Part shown: one piece after another, positions 5,933 through 13,424 of the stretch
How the letters are laid out: the number at the start of each line of letters is the position of its first letter
How positions within the stretch are numbered: position 1 is the stretch's first letter
Source: Flemingiibacterium sp964430755
Lineage (GTDB): Bacteria; Bacillota; Clostridia; Oscillospirales; CAG-272
DNA length: 18,130 bases
Assembly: GCA_964430755.1 (NCBI GenBank)
Contig: CAYSFT010000046.1
Coordinates: 1-18,130 of the forward strand
Reading direction: 5' to 3'
Made by a program: the position numbers and the translations under genes
The notes under the pieces: model-generated
Database searches by the model: none
Told to the model about the DNA's origin: nothing
The model's input: only the letters and a program-made list of their open reading frames with translations

Positions 5933-6802
5933 ATGAGATTCGCGGTCATATCGGATATTCATTCTAATTTTATGGCGCTTGAAAACGCGCTCTGTACCAT
6001 TGAAGATATGCGTCGGCGCGGTGATGGCGTTGACGGAATCATCTTCCTTGGCGACTATCTGACCGATTTCCCTTATCCGCAAAACACCCTGCGTCTGCTC
6101 GACGAATGTATTGCCGAGTTCCCCTGTCACTTTGTACGCGGTAACCGTGAGGACTATCTTATACGTCACCGTCATACCCCCGATGAAGGCTGGAGCTATT
6201 CCTCAAGCAGCGGCTCACTGCTCTATACATACGAAAACCTTACCGAATCAGATCTTGACCGCATCGAATCGCTTTCGCACTGTATCAACATCACAACGAA
6301 AAACCTCCCAACAATCACGGCTTGTCACGGCTCTCCGGGCGCTTCCAAGGAATGGATCATGAACCGCCCACAGCTTATTGACAAGTACACCACCGAAATC
6401 GCCGGAGAATTACTTCTATGCGGTCACACGCACCGAGGCGGTATCGTTGAAGCCAACGGCAGACGCATCATATTCTGTCCGAGCGTCGGACTTCCGCAGG
6501 ACCGAAGATACGGTTCACGTATGCTCATCCTCGAATCAAAACGCGGCGTATGGCGTTACAATTCCATCCCCATCGGTTACGACAAAAACAAAATGCTCGC
6601 CGAATTCCACCGAAGCGGACTCTATGAAAAAGCCGGAGTCTGGGCACGGTGTATCATAAAATCAATGTTCGATGAACACGACCACGCGGCACGTTGTGTC
6701 GCACTTGCATGGCGTAAGGCAACGGCAGACGGTTTTGTCGGCGGACAAGTCCTGCCCGAGAAATATTGGACAGACGCCGCAGCCGAGCTTGGGATTATTT
6801 GA
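5933..6802 (+). CDS. Calcineurin-like metallophosphoesterase
   Basis: The 289-residue protein has the metal-binding motifs of the family in order: SDIH (Asp8, His10), FLGDY (Asp41), GNRE (70-73), CHGSPG (His132) and GHTH (164-167). These coordinate two metal ions for phosphoester hydrolysis. The arrangement fits the YfcE/Metallophos_2 branch. About 100 residues after GHTH form an uncharacterised C-terminal extension with many aromatic residues. The substrate is unknown. I chose ATG 5933 because AGGGGG ends 5-6 bases upstream and the conserved RFAVISDIHSN begins there; a GTG at 5897 lacks a good ribosome site. No clear terminator follows, so its transcript may read into the repeats and ahcY. 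Confidence 0.92.
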   Translation: MRFAVISDIHSNFMALENALCTIEDMRRRGDGVDGIIFLGDYLTDFPYPQNTLRLLDECIAEFPCHFVRGNREDYLIRHRHTPDEGWSYSSSSGSLLYTYENLTESDLDRIESLSHCINITTKNLPTITACHGSPGASKEWIMNRPQLIDKYTTEIAGELLLCGHTHRGGIVEANGRRIIFCPSVGLPQDRRYGSRMLILESKRGVWRYNSIPIGYDKNKMLAEFHRSGLYEKAGVWARCIIKSMFDEHDHAARCVALAWRKATADGFVGGQVLPEKYWTDAAAELGII

Positions 6803-6874
6803 GGTAATATGATGTGCAAAAAATTGTTACCGGGCTTTAACTGATGAGAGCCAAAGCACATCGCTTCGAATTTT

Positions 6875-6925
6875 CCCTCCTCAGTCTCGCTTCGCTCGCC
6901 AGCTCCCCCCAAGGGAAGCCTTTTT
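6875..6925 (-). repeat. Short double-hairpin element C1
   Basis: On the minus strand it reads AAGGCTTCCCTTGGGGGGAG, a GCGAGCGAAGCGAG hairpin region, then the variant tail GACTGAGGAGGG. It faces element C2. The 310-base spacer between the phosphoesterase and ahcY contains little else and shows no convincing promoter. Confidence 0.75.
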
Positions 6926-6970
6926 GGCAACTCAAAGCCGCGAGCATTGTTTTTCTGCTCTGACTAACAT

Positions 6971-7033
6971 AAAAGCCTTCCCTCGGGGGAGAGGTGCAAA
7001 AGATTGCTTCGCAACTTTGACGGATGAGGGCAA
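6971..7033 (+). repeat. Short double-hairpin element C2
   Basis: It starts AAAAGCCTTCCCTCGGGGGA, has a diverged central region (GATTGCTTCGCAAC) and ends in the conserved ACGGATGAGGGCAA. It lies 80 bases upstream of ahcY. The open frame extending upstream from ahcY is translated repeat. Confidence 0.8.
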
Positions 7034-7112
7034 CTTTATCGGAGAGAGCAATACCGCGCGTAATCCCCCATACATCAAAATACCACACATAAAAACCAAG
7101 GAGAAACACACA

Positions 7113-8354
7113 ATGAGCAACATCAAAGACATTAACCTTGCAAAAAGCGGACACGATAAGATAAACTGGGTAAAGAGCTATATGCCGGTGCTTAACATAA
7201 TCAATGAGCAGTTTACTCGTGAAAAGCCTTTTGCAGGCAAGAAAATTTCCATGTCGATCCACCTTGAAGCAAAGACCGCGTACCTCGCTATTACACTTGC
7301 AGCAGGCGGCGCAGAGGTTTACGTTACCGGATGTAACCCTCTCTCAACGCAGGACGACGTTGCGGCGGCACTTGTTGACCTCGGCTTTGAGGTTAACGCA
7401 TGGCGCGGTGTTACCGATGCCGAATACGAGGAGCACCTCAAAAAGACACTTTCACTCTGCCCCGATGTTATGATCGACGACGGCGGTGACCTCACCCATC
7501 TGCTTCACGGTGAATGCCGCGAATACGGCAAAAACCTCATCGGCGGCTGCGAAGAAACGACCACAGGTATCCACCGTCTTTTCGCACGTCAGGCGGCAGG
7601 TATGCTCGATTACACAATGATCGACGTCAACGACGCTGACTGTAAGCACCTTTTCGATAACCGTTACGGCACGGGACAGTCAACGCTCGACGGTATCATG
7701 AATTCGACCAACCTCATCATCGCAGGAAAAACAGTAGTCGTCGCAGGCTATGGCTGGTGCGGTAAGGGCGTTGCAATGCGCGCTAAGGGTATGGGCGCAA
7801 ACGTAATCGTTACAGAGATTGACCCCGTCAAGGGCATCGAAGCGGTTATGGACGGCTTCCGCGTTATGACGATGGATGAAGCTTGTGCACTCGGTGACCT
7901 CTTTATAACCGTTACAGGCTGTAAGGACGTAATTCGTGCCGAGCATTTTGATAAGATGAAGGACGGCGTTCTCCTTTCAAACAGCGGTCACTTCGACGTT
8001 GAAATTGACAAGGTTGCGCTCGCAAAGAAAGCCGTTAAGGTCTGGGAGCGTAAACCGAATATCGCAGGCTACGAAATGCCCGACGGACGCATACTCAACC
8101 TCCTTGCAGAGGGACGTCTCGTAAACCTCGCGGCAGGTAACGGTCACCCTGCGGAAATTATGGATATGAGCTTCGCGATCCAGGCAAAGAGCCTTGAATA
8201 TCTCGTTAAAAATGCGGGTAAACTCGACAAGAAGGTATATCAGGTACCGCGCGAGATCGACGAAGAGGTTGCGGCGCTCAAGTTAAAGGCACTCGGTGCG
8301 TCACTCGAGGTATTAAGCGACGAACAGAAGGCATATCTCGCCAAGGTTGAATAA
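7113..8354 (+). CDS. ahcY: S-adenosylhomocysteine hydrolase
   Basis: The enzyme splits S-adenosylhomocysteine into adenosine and homocysteine using bound NAD, clearing the inhibitory product of methylation. The 413 residues show the substrate site (HLEAKTA, 50-56; DDGGDLTHLLH, 122-132; GCEETTTGIHRL, 145-156), the catalytic region DADCKHLFDNRYGTGQS (174-190), the NAD loop GYGWCGKG (212-219) and NLAAGNGHPAEIMDMSFAIQ near the end. The length matches the shorter archaeal/Thermotoga-like form. ATG 7113 is chosen for AAGGAG upstream and because homology starts there. It is the first gene of an operon with rlmA and a glycosyltransferase, separated by 3 and 1 bases. Confidence 0.96.
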   Translation: MSNIKDINLAKSGHDKINWVKSYMPVLNIINEQFTREKPFAGKKISMSIHLEAKTAYLAITLAAGGAEVYVTGCNPLSTQDDVAAALVDLGFEVNAWRGVTDAEYEEHLKKTLSLCPDVMIDDGGDLTHLLHGECREYGKNLIGGCEETTTGIHRLFARQAAGMLDYTMIDVNDADCKHLFDNRYGTGQSTLDGIMNSTNLIIAGKTVVVAGYGWCGKGVAMRAKGMGANVIVTEIDPVKGIEAVMDGFRVMTMDEACALGDLFITVTGCKDVIRAEHFDKMKDGVLLSNSGHFDVEIDKVALAKKAVKVWERKPNIAGYEMPDGRILNLLAEGRLVNLAAGNGHPAEIMDMSFAIQAKSLEYLVKNAGKLDKKVYQVPREIDEEVAALKLKALGASLEVLSDEQKAYLAKVE

Positions 8355-8357
8355 TTA

Positions 8358-9152
8358 ATGGATATACTCTCCTGCCCTTTCTGCTCTGCAGAACTTACAC
8401 GTACAGGCAACAGTCTCATCTGCGAGGGTGAGCGAAAACACTGCTTCGACATCGCAAAGAGCGGATATGTCACTCTGACACGTGCCGGCGGTACATCAGG
8501 CGATGACCGTGACATGGTGCGTGCACGGACGGCGTTTCTCGATAAGGGCTATTACCGCCCCTTTGCCGATGCCATTGCCGACAGTCTTGACACAGCCAAA
8601 ACCGTTATTGATGCCGGCTGCGGTGAGGGATATTATTCGTCTGTCATCGCTTCACGTGGGCGTGAGGTTTTCGGCTTTGACCTCTCGAAGTACGCCTGCG
8701 ATAAGGCGGCAAAACGTGCAAAGGCAGACGGCAGTAACGCTTTTTTCGGCGTTTCAAGCATCTATGAGCTGCCCCTAAGGGATAACAGCGCAGACGCCGT
8801 GGTGAGTCTCTTTGCGCCGATTGCCGAGCGTGAATTTGCACGTGTACTGAAGGACGGCGGACTGCTTATCATCGGTGCGGCAGGACGCAGTCACCTTTAT
8901 GAATTAAAAAAAGCAATTTACGCCGAAGCATACGAAAATGAGGGACGGCGTGATCTTCCGTCAGGCTTTGAGGAGATCGCACGAAAAAATGTCACTTACA
9001 CCTTCGACTGTGACGGCGAGGATTTAAAAAGTCTGTTTATGATGACACCGTACGCATTCAAAACCTCGCGTGAGGATGCTGCAAAGCTCGATACATTATC
9101 ACATCTTGAAATCACGGCAGATTTTGATATATTTATATATAGGAAGTGTTAA
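8358..9152 (+). CDS. rlmA: RlmA-type 23S rRNA guanine-N1 methyltransferase
   Basis: RlmA enzymes methylate N1 of a guanine in helix 35 of 23S rRNA (G745 or G748) with S-adenosylmethionine. The 264-residue protein has the N-terminal zinc finger (Cys6, Cys9, Cys22 and His28 or Cys29) followed by FDIAKSGYVTL, the family's GDDRDMVRARTAFLDKGYY segment, and the SAM loop VIDAGCGEGYY (83-93). It starts 3 bases after ahcY without a strong ribosome site, so coupled translation is likely. Its by-product is the substrate of AhcY, which may explain the pairing, although many methyltransferases make it. Whether it is the G745 or G748 type (the latter giving tylosin resistance) cannot be told here. Confidence 0.88.
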   Translation: MDILSCPFCSAELTRTGNSLICEGERKHCFDIAKSGYVTLTRAGGTSGDDRDMVRARTAFLDKGYYRPFADAIADSLDTAKTVIDAGCGEGYYSSVIASRGREVFGFDLSKYACDKAAKRAKADGSNAFFGVSSIYELPLRDNSADAVVSLFAPIAEREFARVLKDGGLLIIGAAGRSHLYELKKAIYAEAYENEGRRDLPSGFEEIARKNVTYTFDCDGEDLKSLFMMTPYAFKTSREDAAKLDTLSHLEITADFDIFIYRKC

Positions 9153-9153
9153 A

Positions 9154-9867
9154 ATGAAAATTTCACTTTGCATACCGATGTATAACGAGAGCAGTATCAT
9201 AAACGATACGCTGAAAACCGTTTCCGATTATATGGAAGCCACATTTGACGACTATGAGGTGCTTTTCTCAGACGACGGCTCGACTGACAACTGCAAAAAA
9301 GCGGTTGAGGACTTTCCGAATAAACGTATACGTGCGGTCGGATACGAGAAAAACCAAGGAAAAGGTGCGGCGATACGTCACGGAATCCTTAGTGCGACGG
9401 GAGATATCATTATTTTCACAGACTGTGACCTTGCATATGGACTTGACGTAGTGAAGTCTGCGGTGAAAATGTTTGAAGATAACCCGGATGCGGATGTGGT
9501 GATCGGTTCGCGCAACCTTTCGGGTGACGGTTATGAAGGGTATACGCTTCTCAGAAAAATCGCGTCGAAAACGTATATCAAGTGTCTGGCTCTTGCGGCA
9601 GGCTTTAAGCTTACTGATTCACAGTGCGGCTTTAAGTCGTTCCGCCGTGAAACTGCGCACGAGATATTCAAGACCTGCGAGGTAAACGGTTTTGCGTTTG
9701 ACTTTGAGGTTCTCATAAAGGCAAACAATATGGGCGCAAAGATATACGAGATGCCGGTTAAAGTAATAAACCACCGCGAAAGCAAGGTCAACGTTTTCCG
9801 CGACAGCATAAAGATGCTCCGTGATGTCCGCGCGATAAAGAAGCGCAATAAACGCCCAAGGTCATAA
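9154..9867 (+). CDS. GT2 glycosyltransferase, dolichol-P-mannose synthase-like
   Basis: The 237-residue protein has a GT-A fold: ISLCIPMYNESSII at the start, SDDGSTD (39-45) for nucleotide-sugar binding, FTDCDLAYG (Asp90 and Asp92) as the metal motif, and DSQCGFKSFRRE typical of dolichyl-phosphate sugar synthases. There is no C-terminal membrane segment, so it is probably a soluble or peripheral polyprenyl-phosphate glycosyltransferase acting in envelope glycan synthesis (inference). ATG 9154 is chosen over upstream in-frame codons, which overlap rlmA, because AGGAAG lies upstream and homology starts there. One base separates it from rlmA. No terminator is visible after it. Confidence 0.9.
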   Translation: MKISLCIPMYNESSIINDTLKTVSDYMEATFDDYEVLFSDDGSTDNCKKAVEDFPNKRIRAVGYEKNQGKGAAIRHGILSATGDIIIFTDCDLAYGLDVVKSAVKMFEDNPDADVVIGSRNLSGDGYEGYTLLRKIASKTYIKCLALAAGFKLTDSQCGFKSFRRETAHEIFKTCEVNGFAFDFEVLIKANNMGAKIYEMPVKVINHRESKVNVFRDSIKMLRDVRAIKKRNKRPRS

Positions 9868-9897
9868 CGTCTTTACAATAATTTCATAAAATAGTCT

Positions 9898-9925
9898 TTG
9901 AAATTTTTTCAATGTATGGTATAAT
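9898..9925 (+). promoter_or_regulatory. Promoter of the 9985 gene
   Basis: TTGAAA (9898-9903) and TATAAT (9920-9925) are 16 bases apart, with TGG immediately before the -10 box. Confidence 0.75.
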
Positions 9926-9984
9926 AAAATTGTGATATACTATATGATAAACATAACAACTATAAAAAGGAAGGTGTTTTTGAT

Positions 9985-10293
9985 ATGAACAACTCTAAAA
10001 AAGACTCCGGTCTCAGCCCGCTTGCCCTGATACTCATTATCACCGCTTCCATTGTGGCAGCAGTAGGTATTGTATTTCTTGTTATGAATATTTTAAAGAA
10101 GAGACAGGCAAAGAAGCTTGATCCCTGGTGCGACGATGCAGACTCCTGGGAGCTCGACGATGATCTTTTAAGCGATCTCCGTTTCGACGATGAGGACGAG
10201 TGCTGCTGCGGATGCGATTGCGACGACGAAATTGCAGATGCAGTTGACGATGCAATTGAAGCAATCAGCGCTGCAGATGAAGACGAAGAATAA
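9985..10293 (+). CDS. Small membrane protein with acidic Cys-rich tail
   Basis: I do not recognise this 102-residue protein. One membrane segment spans about residues 11-36 (SPLALILIITASIVAAVGIV), followed by KKRQAKK, which predicts the tail in the cytoplasm. The tail is strongly acidic and contains WCDDADSWELDDD and the cluster DECCCGCDCDDE (71-82, five cysteines in seven residues). Such clusters may bind metal, but they may also come from low-complexity sequence. AAGGAAGG precedes ATG. It is monocistronic with its own promoter and terminator, and converges on a similarly built gene at 10418. Confidence 0.8.
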   Translation: MNNSKKDSGLSPLALILIITASIVAAVGIVFLVMNILKKRQAKKLDPWCDDADSWELDDDLLSDLRFDDEDECCCGCDCDDEIADAVDDAIEAISAADEDEE

Positions 10294-10301
10294 TAACAAT
10301 G

Positions 10302-10332
10302 GGAGCTGTCACTCTGCGACGGCTCCTTTTTT
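10302..10332 (+). terminator. Terminator of the 9985 gene
   Basis: GGAGC-T-GTC pairs with GAC-G-GCTCC around a 7-base loop, followed by six T. Its design closely matches that at 16296-16344. Confidence 0.88.
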
Positions 10333-10382
10333 GTTACATAGGTCGCGGTGAATCCGCTGAAAGCCGATACAAGGACAACTAC

Positions 10383-10410
10383 AAAAAACCGACTGTCAAA
10401 AGACAGCCGG
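10383..10410 (-). terminator. Terminator of the prfB transcript
   Basis: On the minus strand CCGGCTGTC-TTTT-GACAGTCGG (nine pairs including one G-T) is followed by six T. On the plus strand TAATTTTTTATT follows, so it may work in both directions between the convergent genes. Confidence 0.88.
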
Positions 10411-10417
10411 TAATTTT

Positions 10418-10714
10418 TTATTCTTCCGATTCACACTCATCACAGTCGCCGTCGGGATCTTCCTCAGTCGAAAGCTCACTAATATCCCAGTCCCCGAAAA
10501 TATCGGGATCGCTGACGAGCTTGCGCCATTTGAGCTCTTCCTTGCGGTCAAGATAAATTAGCACTGCACCTGCCGCGGCACCTGCAACGGCGAGAGCGAG
10601 TATCAGATTTGCAAGCCCTTTATTCTTACGTCGAAAAGCGAAAAATGCGCCTAAAAACGTCACAGCCTGCACAAGAAATCCAATTCCCAAATAGAACTTT
10701 TTCTCAGAAAACAT
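10418..10714 (-). CDS. Small two-pass membrane protein with acidic CxxC tail
   Basis: I do not recognise this 98-residue protein. Hydrophobic segments lie at about residues 9-27 and 34-55, separated by FRRKNKG. The tail contains WRKLVSDPDIFGDWDISEL and ends DPDGDCDECESEE, an acidic CxxC motif (Cys91, Cys94). AAAGGAG lies about 10 bases upstream of ATG. It starts 20 bases after prfB and so probably shares its transcript. Its layout (membrane part, Trp/Asp region, acidic cysteine tail) is like that of the convergent 9985 product, but there is no clear sequence alignment. Confidence 0.78.
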   Translation of the reverse strand: MFSEKKFYLGIGFLVQAVTFLGAFFAFRRKNKGLANLILALAVAGAAAGAVLIYLDRKEELKWRKLVSDPDIFGDWDISELSTEEDPDGDCDECESEE

Positions 10715-10734
10715 TCCGTATCGTTCTCCTTTGA

Positions 10735-11844
10735 TTATTTATTGGCGTTCATCTTGAGGTAAGCGTTGATGAATCCGTCGATTTCACCGTCCATAACTGC
10801 GGAAATGTTACCGTCCTCGTATCCGGTGCGGTTATCCTTTGCAAGTGTGTACGGCATGAATACGTACGAGCGGATCTGACTTCCCCACTCAATGTTGTTT
10901 TTAACGCCTTTGATGTCCTCAATACGCGCGAGATTTTCGCGTTCCTTGATTTCCATGAGCTTTGATTTGAGCATCTTCATCGCAGTTTCCTTGTTCTGGA
11001 GCTGACTGCGCTCGGTCTGACAGCCGACAACGATACCCGTCGGAAGATGTGTTATACGAATAGCCGAATCGGTCTTATTGATGTGCTGACCGCCTGCACC
11101 GGATGATCTGTGCGCGGTAACTTCAATGTCCTCATCACGGATTTCGATCTTGCCGTCATCCTCAAACTCGGGCATTACGTCAACCGATGCAAACGAGGTC
11201 TGTCTGCGTCCCGAAGCGTCAAACGGCGAGATACGCACAAGGCGGTGTACGCCTGCTTCACTTTTGAGGTAACCGTAAGCGTTTGTACCCTCAACCATAA
11301 TGGTCGCACTCTTGATGCCCGCTTCTTCACCGTCCAGCCAATCGAGCAGCTTCACGTTAAAGCCGTGACGCTCACCCCAACGAGTGTACATACGGTAAAG
11401 CATAAGCGCCCAGTCCTGAGCCTCTGTACCGCCGGCACCGGGATGGAATGATACGATTGCGTTATTGCGGTCATATTCGCCCGAAAGCAGAACCTCGATG
11501 CGCTGACGTTCCTCCTCGGCAACAACCGCCGCCATTTCCTCCTCAACCTCGGGTACGATTGATTCATCATTTTCTTCGATACCCATTTCGGCAAGAGTTA
11601 TAGCGTCCTCAAGACGGTTTTTGAGAGCTGTCCAAGCGTCAATCTTATCTTTTTTCTGCTTGATTTTCTGCAGCACCTTACTTGAATTTTCAGCGTCATT
11701 CCAGAAGTCGGGCTCGGTGGTTCTCGCCTCGTCTGCCTCAACCTCGGCTTTAAGCTGTTCAATACGCAGTGCCGATGCAAGCTCGTCAATATCGGCGCGC
11801 ATATTCTGGAGCTTATATTTAGCATCCTCAAGTTGAATTATCAC
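10735..11844 (-). CDS. prfB: Peptide chain release factor 2, no frameshift
   Basis: RF2 recognises UGA and UAA stops and triggers peptide release. The 369 residues include the SPF recognition tripeptide (206-208), the catalytic GGQ (251-253) in SSGAGGQHINKT, and the usual N-terminal helical domain. The reading frame is continuous: the in-frame UGA used for programmed +1 frameshift autoregulation in E. coli and many other bacteria, normally near codon 25, is absent. The start is GTG at 11844, supported by AGGAGG 6 bases upstream; there is no in-frame ATG there. Its own promoter lies upstream and a small membrane protein gene follows in the same transcript. Confidence 0.96.
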   Translation of the reverse strand: MIIQLEDAKYKLQNMRADIDELASALRIEQLKAEVEADEARTTEPDFWNDAENSSKVLQKIKQKKDKIDAWTALKNRLEDAITLAEMGIEENDESIVPEVEEEMAAVVAEEERQRIEVLLSGEYDRNNAIVSFHPGAGGTEAQDWALMLYRMYTRWGERHGFNVKLLDWLDGEEAGIKSATIMVEGTNAYGYLKSEAGVHRLVRISPFDASGRRQTSFASVDVMPEFEDDGKIEIRDEDIEVTAHRSSGAGGQHINKTDSAIRITHLPTGIVVGCQTERSQLQNKETAMKMLKSKLMEIKERENLARIEDIKGVKNNIEWGSQIRSYVFMPYTLAKDNRTGYEDGNISAVMDGEIDGFINAYLKMNANK

Positions 11845-11858
11845 TGTATGCCTCCTGC

Positions 11859-11875
11859 TATTTGCTTTGCAAATA
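11859..11875. repeat. Inverted repeat in prfB leader
   Basis: TATTTGC-TTT-GCAAATA is a perfect 7+7 inverted repeat just upstream of the prfB ribosome site. It could be a weak leader hairpin or an operator. No U-tract follows. Confidence 0.45.
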
Positions 11876-11897
11876 TTTTTATTTCATTATTATTTCT

Positions 11898-11927
11898 ATT
11901 ATACCATAGCTTGGTACACTTTTTCAA
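11898..11927 (-). promoter_or_regulatory. prfB promoter
   Basis: On the minus strand TTGAAA (11922-11927) and TATAAT (11898-11903) are 18 bases apart with TGG before the -10 box. Confidence 0.75.
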
Positions 11928-11987
11928 GGGGATTTGTAATTTTACAGTTTATTTATATATTCGGGATAGATTAGATTGCGGCTTTAT

Positions 11988-12040
11988 GCCCTCCTCAGTC
12001 TCGCAAGCTCGACAGCTCCCCCCGAGGGGAGCCTTTTGGT
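11988..12040 (-). repeat. Short double-hairpin element D1
   Basis: On the minus strand it reads AAAAGGCTCCCCTCGGGGGG, a stem region TGTCGAG...GCGAGAC, then the tail TGAGGAGGGC. It faces D2, whose matching stem parts are exactly complementary in genome order (11998-12014 with 12101-12118). A TTTGGTA/TACCAAA inverted repeat (12035-12055) lies between. The 379-base spacer between prfB and the GT4 gene is largely these elements; 12130-12223 holds nothing I can identify. Confidence 0.78.
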
Positions 12041-12076
12041 AAGATTTGTACCAAATTTATTGCTCAAATCTAACAT

Positions 12077-12127
12077 CAAGCCTTCTCCGGTGGGAGAAGG
12101 TGTCGAGCAAAGCGAGACGGATGAGGC
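12077..12127 (+). repeat. Short double-hairpin element D2
   Basis: It has hairpin 1 CCTTCTC/GAGAAGG, a variable part TGTCGAGCAAAGCGAGAC, and the tail GGATGAGG. Paired with D1 it forms a large inverted repeat. Confidence 0.8.
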
Positions 12128-12223
12128 GTTCTTTGCGTAAACCGCTCAAGATATGAAGAGCTTCAACACGTGTTCAATGTGTCAAAAAGCGACCGTTCTC
12201 CTTTTTGTGCAAACGCTCACCGC

Positions 12224-13423
12224 TCACTCCACCATTTCATAAAACTTCTCAATTTCCGCGTCGTTACCGAAGTTACGTGATTTGAGCGTATTCGAGAGCT
12301 TGTCACAGAGCGACTCATCGGAAAGTAATTTTTTGATACCCTCGTAAATCGAATCGGAGTTGATCTCGCAGATCACGCCAAGCTCGCCGCCCTCAAGCTG
12401 TTCAGGCGCGGAAAGGTAATGCGACGCGAGTATCGGCTTATACATGATTTTCGCTTCCTCGACTGCAATCGGTTTACCCTCGTGACGTGACGGCTGTGCG
12501 TAAATGTCACAGTCGCGCAGGTACGAATAAGGATTCTGTGTCGTTCCGAGGAATATCATCATATCGGCAACGCCATTGTCAACAAGCAGCTCCGACATAT
12601 ACTTCTTATATTCAGGCTCACCGTCACCGAGCACGTACCAGCGCACATCAAAGCCGTCATCACGCAACCGCTTCAAGACGGGAACAACAAGGTCAAAGCC
12701 CTTGATTTCGCATATGCTTCCGATTGTCAGTATGCGTTTACCTGTGAAATGCGTATCGGGAAATGTATCGCCAACGAGCGCGAGATCCCAGATTTGCTTC
12801 GGGCTTGTGATATTCTCTATCATGACAATACGCTCGGCAAGCTCGGGAAACTTTTTCTTCAGGAAGTCATAACCCGACTTCGAAACGGTTACGACATTGT
12901 CACATTCCTTAAAGTACGGCAGATAAACCGAATCGTCACGCGGTGGAGTGTCATAATCGAAATGCAGCCACGAGATTTTCTTCTTCGCCTTGACCTTATC
13001 GCACATATAAAACATCGTGCGATCTCCCCAATAAGCGACGGCAACGTCATATTCATCTTTGATTTCGGGCATTTTCTGCATGAAATGAACCCACATTTTC
13101 GTTGCATGAGCCGCACGTTTCTCGCCCTTTGTGAAAAGCGTCTTTACAAAATACGGGAATATCTCGAAAAGTGACAGCGGATTTTCCTTGACAAAACAGT
13201 CGAACATCGTCTTCATTGCATTTTTCGCCGAAAGCAGGAACATATCGCCGTACTTTTCCATTATCTGCACCTTGACATTTGCAGGTATCTGGTCTAAAAG
13301 CAGGCCCTCTTTCTTGGCGAGGAGCAATGTCACGTCATATCGGTCCAAATCGAGGGCTGACAAAAAGCTGAGGAAGGATTTTTCCGTTCCGCGGCAGTCC
13401 ATCGTTATGCCGATAACAAGCAT
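12224..13423 (-). CDS. GT4-family glycosyltransferase
   Basis: The 399-residue protein has a GT-B fold of the group 1 type. It opens with MLVIGITMDCRGTEKSFLSF (the acceptor-side loop), then a second domain with RILTIGSICEIKGFDLVVPV and the nucleotide-sugar motif EGKPIAVEEAK (315-325) with the E-x7-E pair Glu315/Glu323. It probably adds sugars to a cell-surface glycan (inference). I chose ATG 13423, one base after the stop of the ABC-F gene (TAAaATG), which suggests translation coupled to it. The earlier in-frame start at 13477 would overlap that gene and add unconserved sequence. No terminator is evident downstream. Confidence 0.9.
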   Translation of the reverse strand: MLVIGITMDCRGTEKSFLSFLSALDLDRYDVTLLLAKKEGLLLDQIPANVKVQIMEKYGDMFLLSAKNAMKTMFDCFVKENPLSLFEIFPYFVKTLFTKGEKRAAHATKMWVHFMQKMPEIKDEYDVAVAYWGDRTMFYMCDKVKAKKKISWLHFDYDTPPRDDSVYLPYFKECDNVVTVSKSGYDFLKKKFPELAERIVMIENITSPKQIWDLALVGDTFPDTHFTGKRILTIGSICEIKGFDLVVPVLKRLRDDGFDVRWYVLGDGEPEYKKYMSELLVDNGVADMMIFLGTTQNPYSYLRDCDIYAQPSRHEGKPIAVEEAKIMYKPILASHYLSAPEQLEGGELGVICEINSDSIYEGIKKLLSDESLCDKLSNTLKSRNFGNDAEIEKFYEMVE

Positions 13424-13424
13424 T

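Noticed and set aside
5674..5949. 91-residue minus-strand open frame
   Set aside because: It runs antisense through a terminator and a perfect promoter and has no ribosome site.
6924..7112. 63-codon N-terminal extension of ahcY
   Set aside because: The extension translates element C2, is unlike the family, and a good ribosome site precedes the ATG at 7113.
6803..7112. SAH or SAM riboswitch upstream of ahcY
   Set aside because: The spacer is explained by repeats C1 and C2, and I could not recognise a conserved riboswitch core.
12165..12174. AACACGTGTT palindrome
   Set aside because: A single 10-base palindrome with no promoter or second copy nearby; chance is likely.
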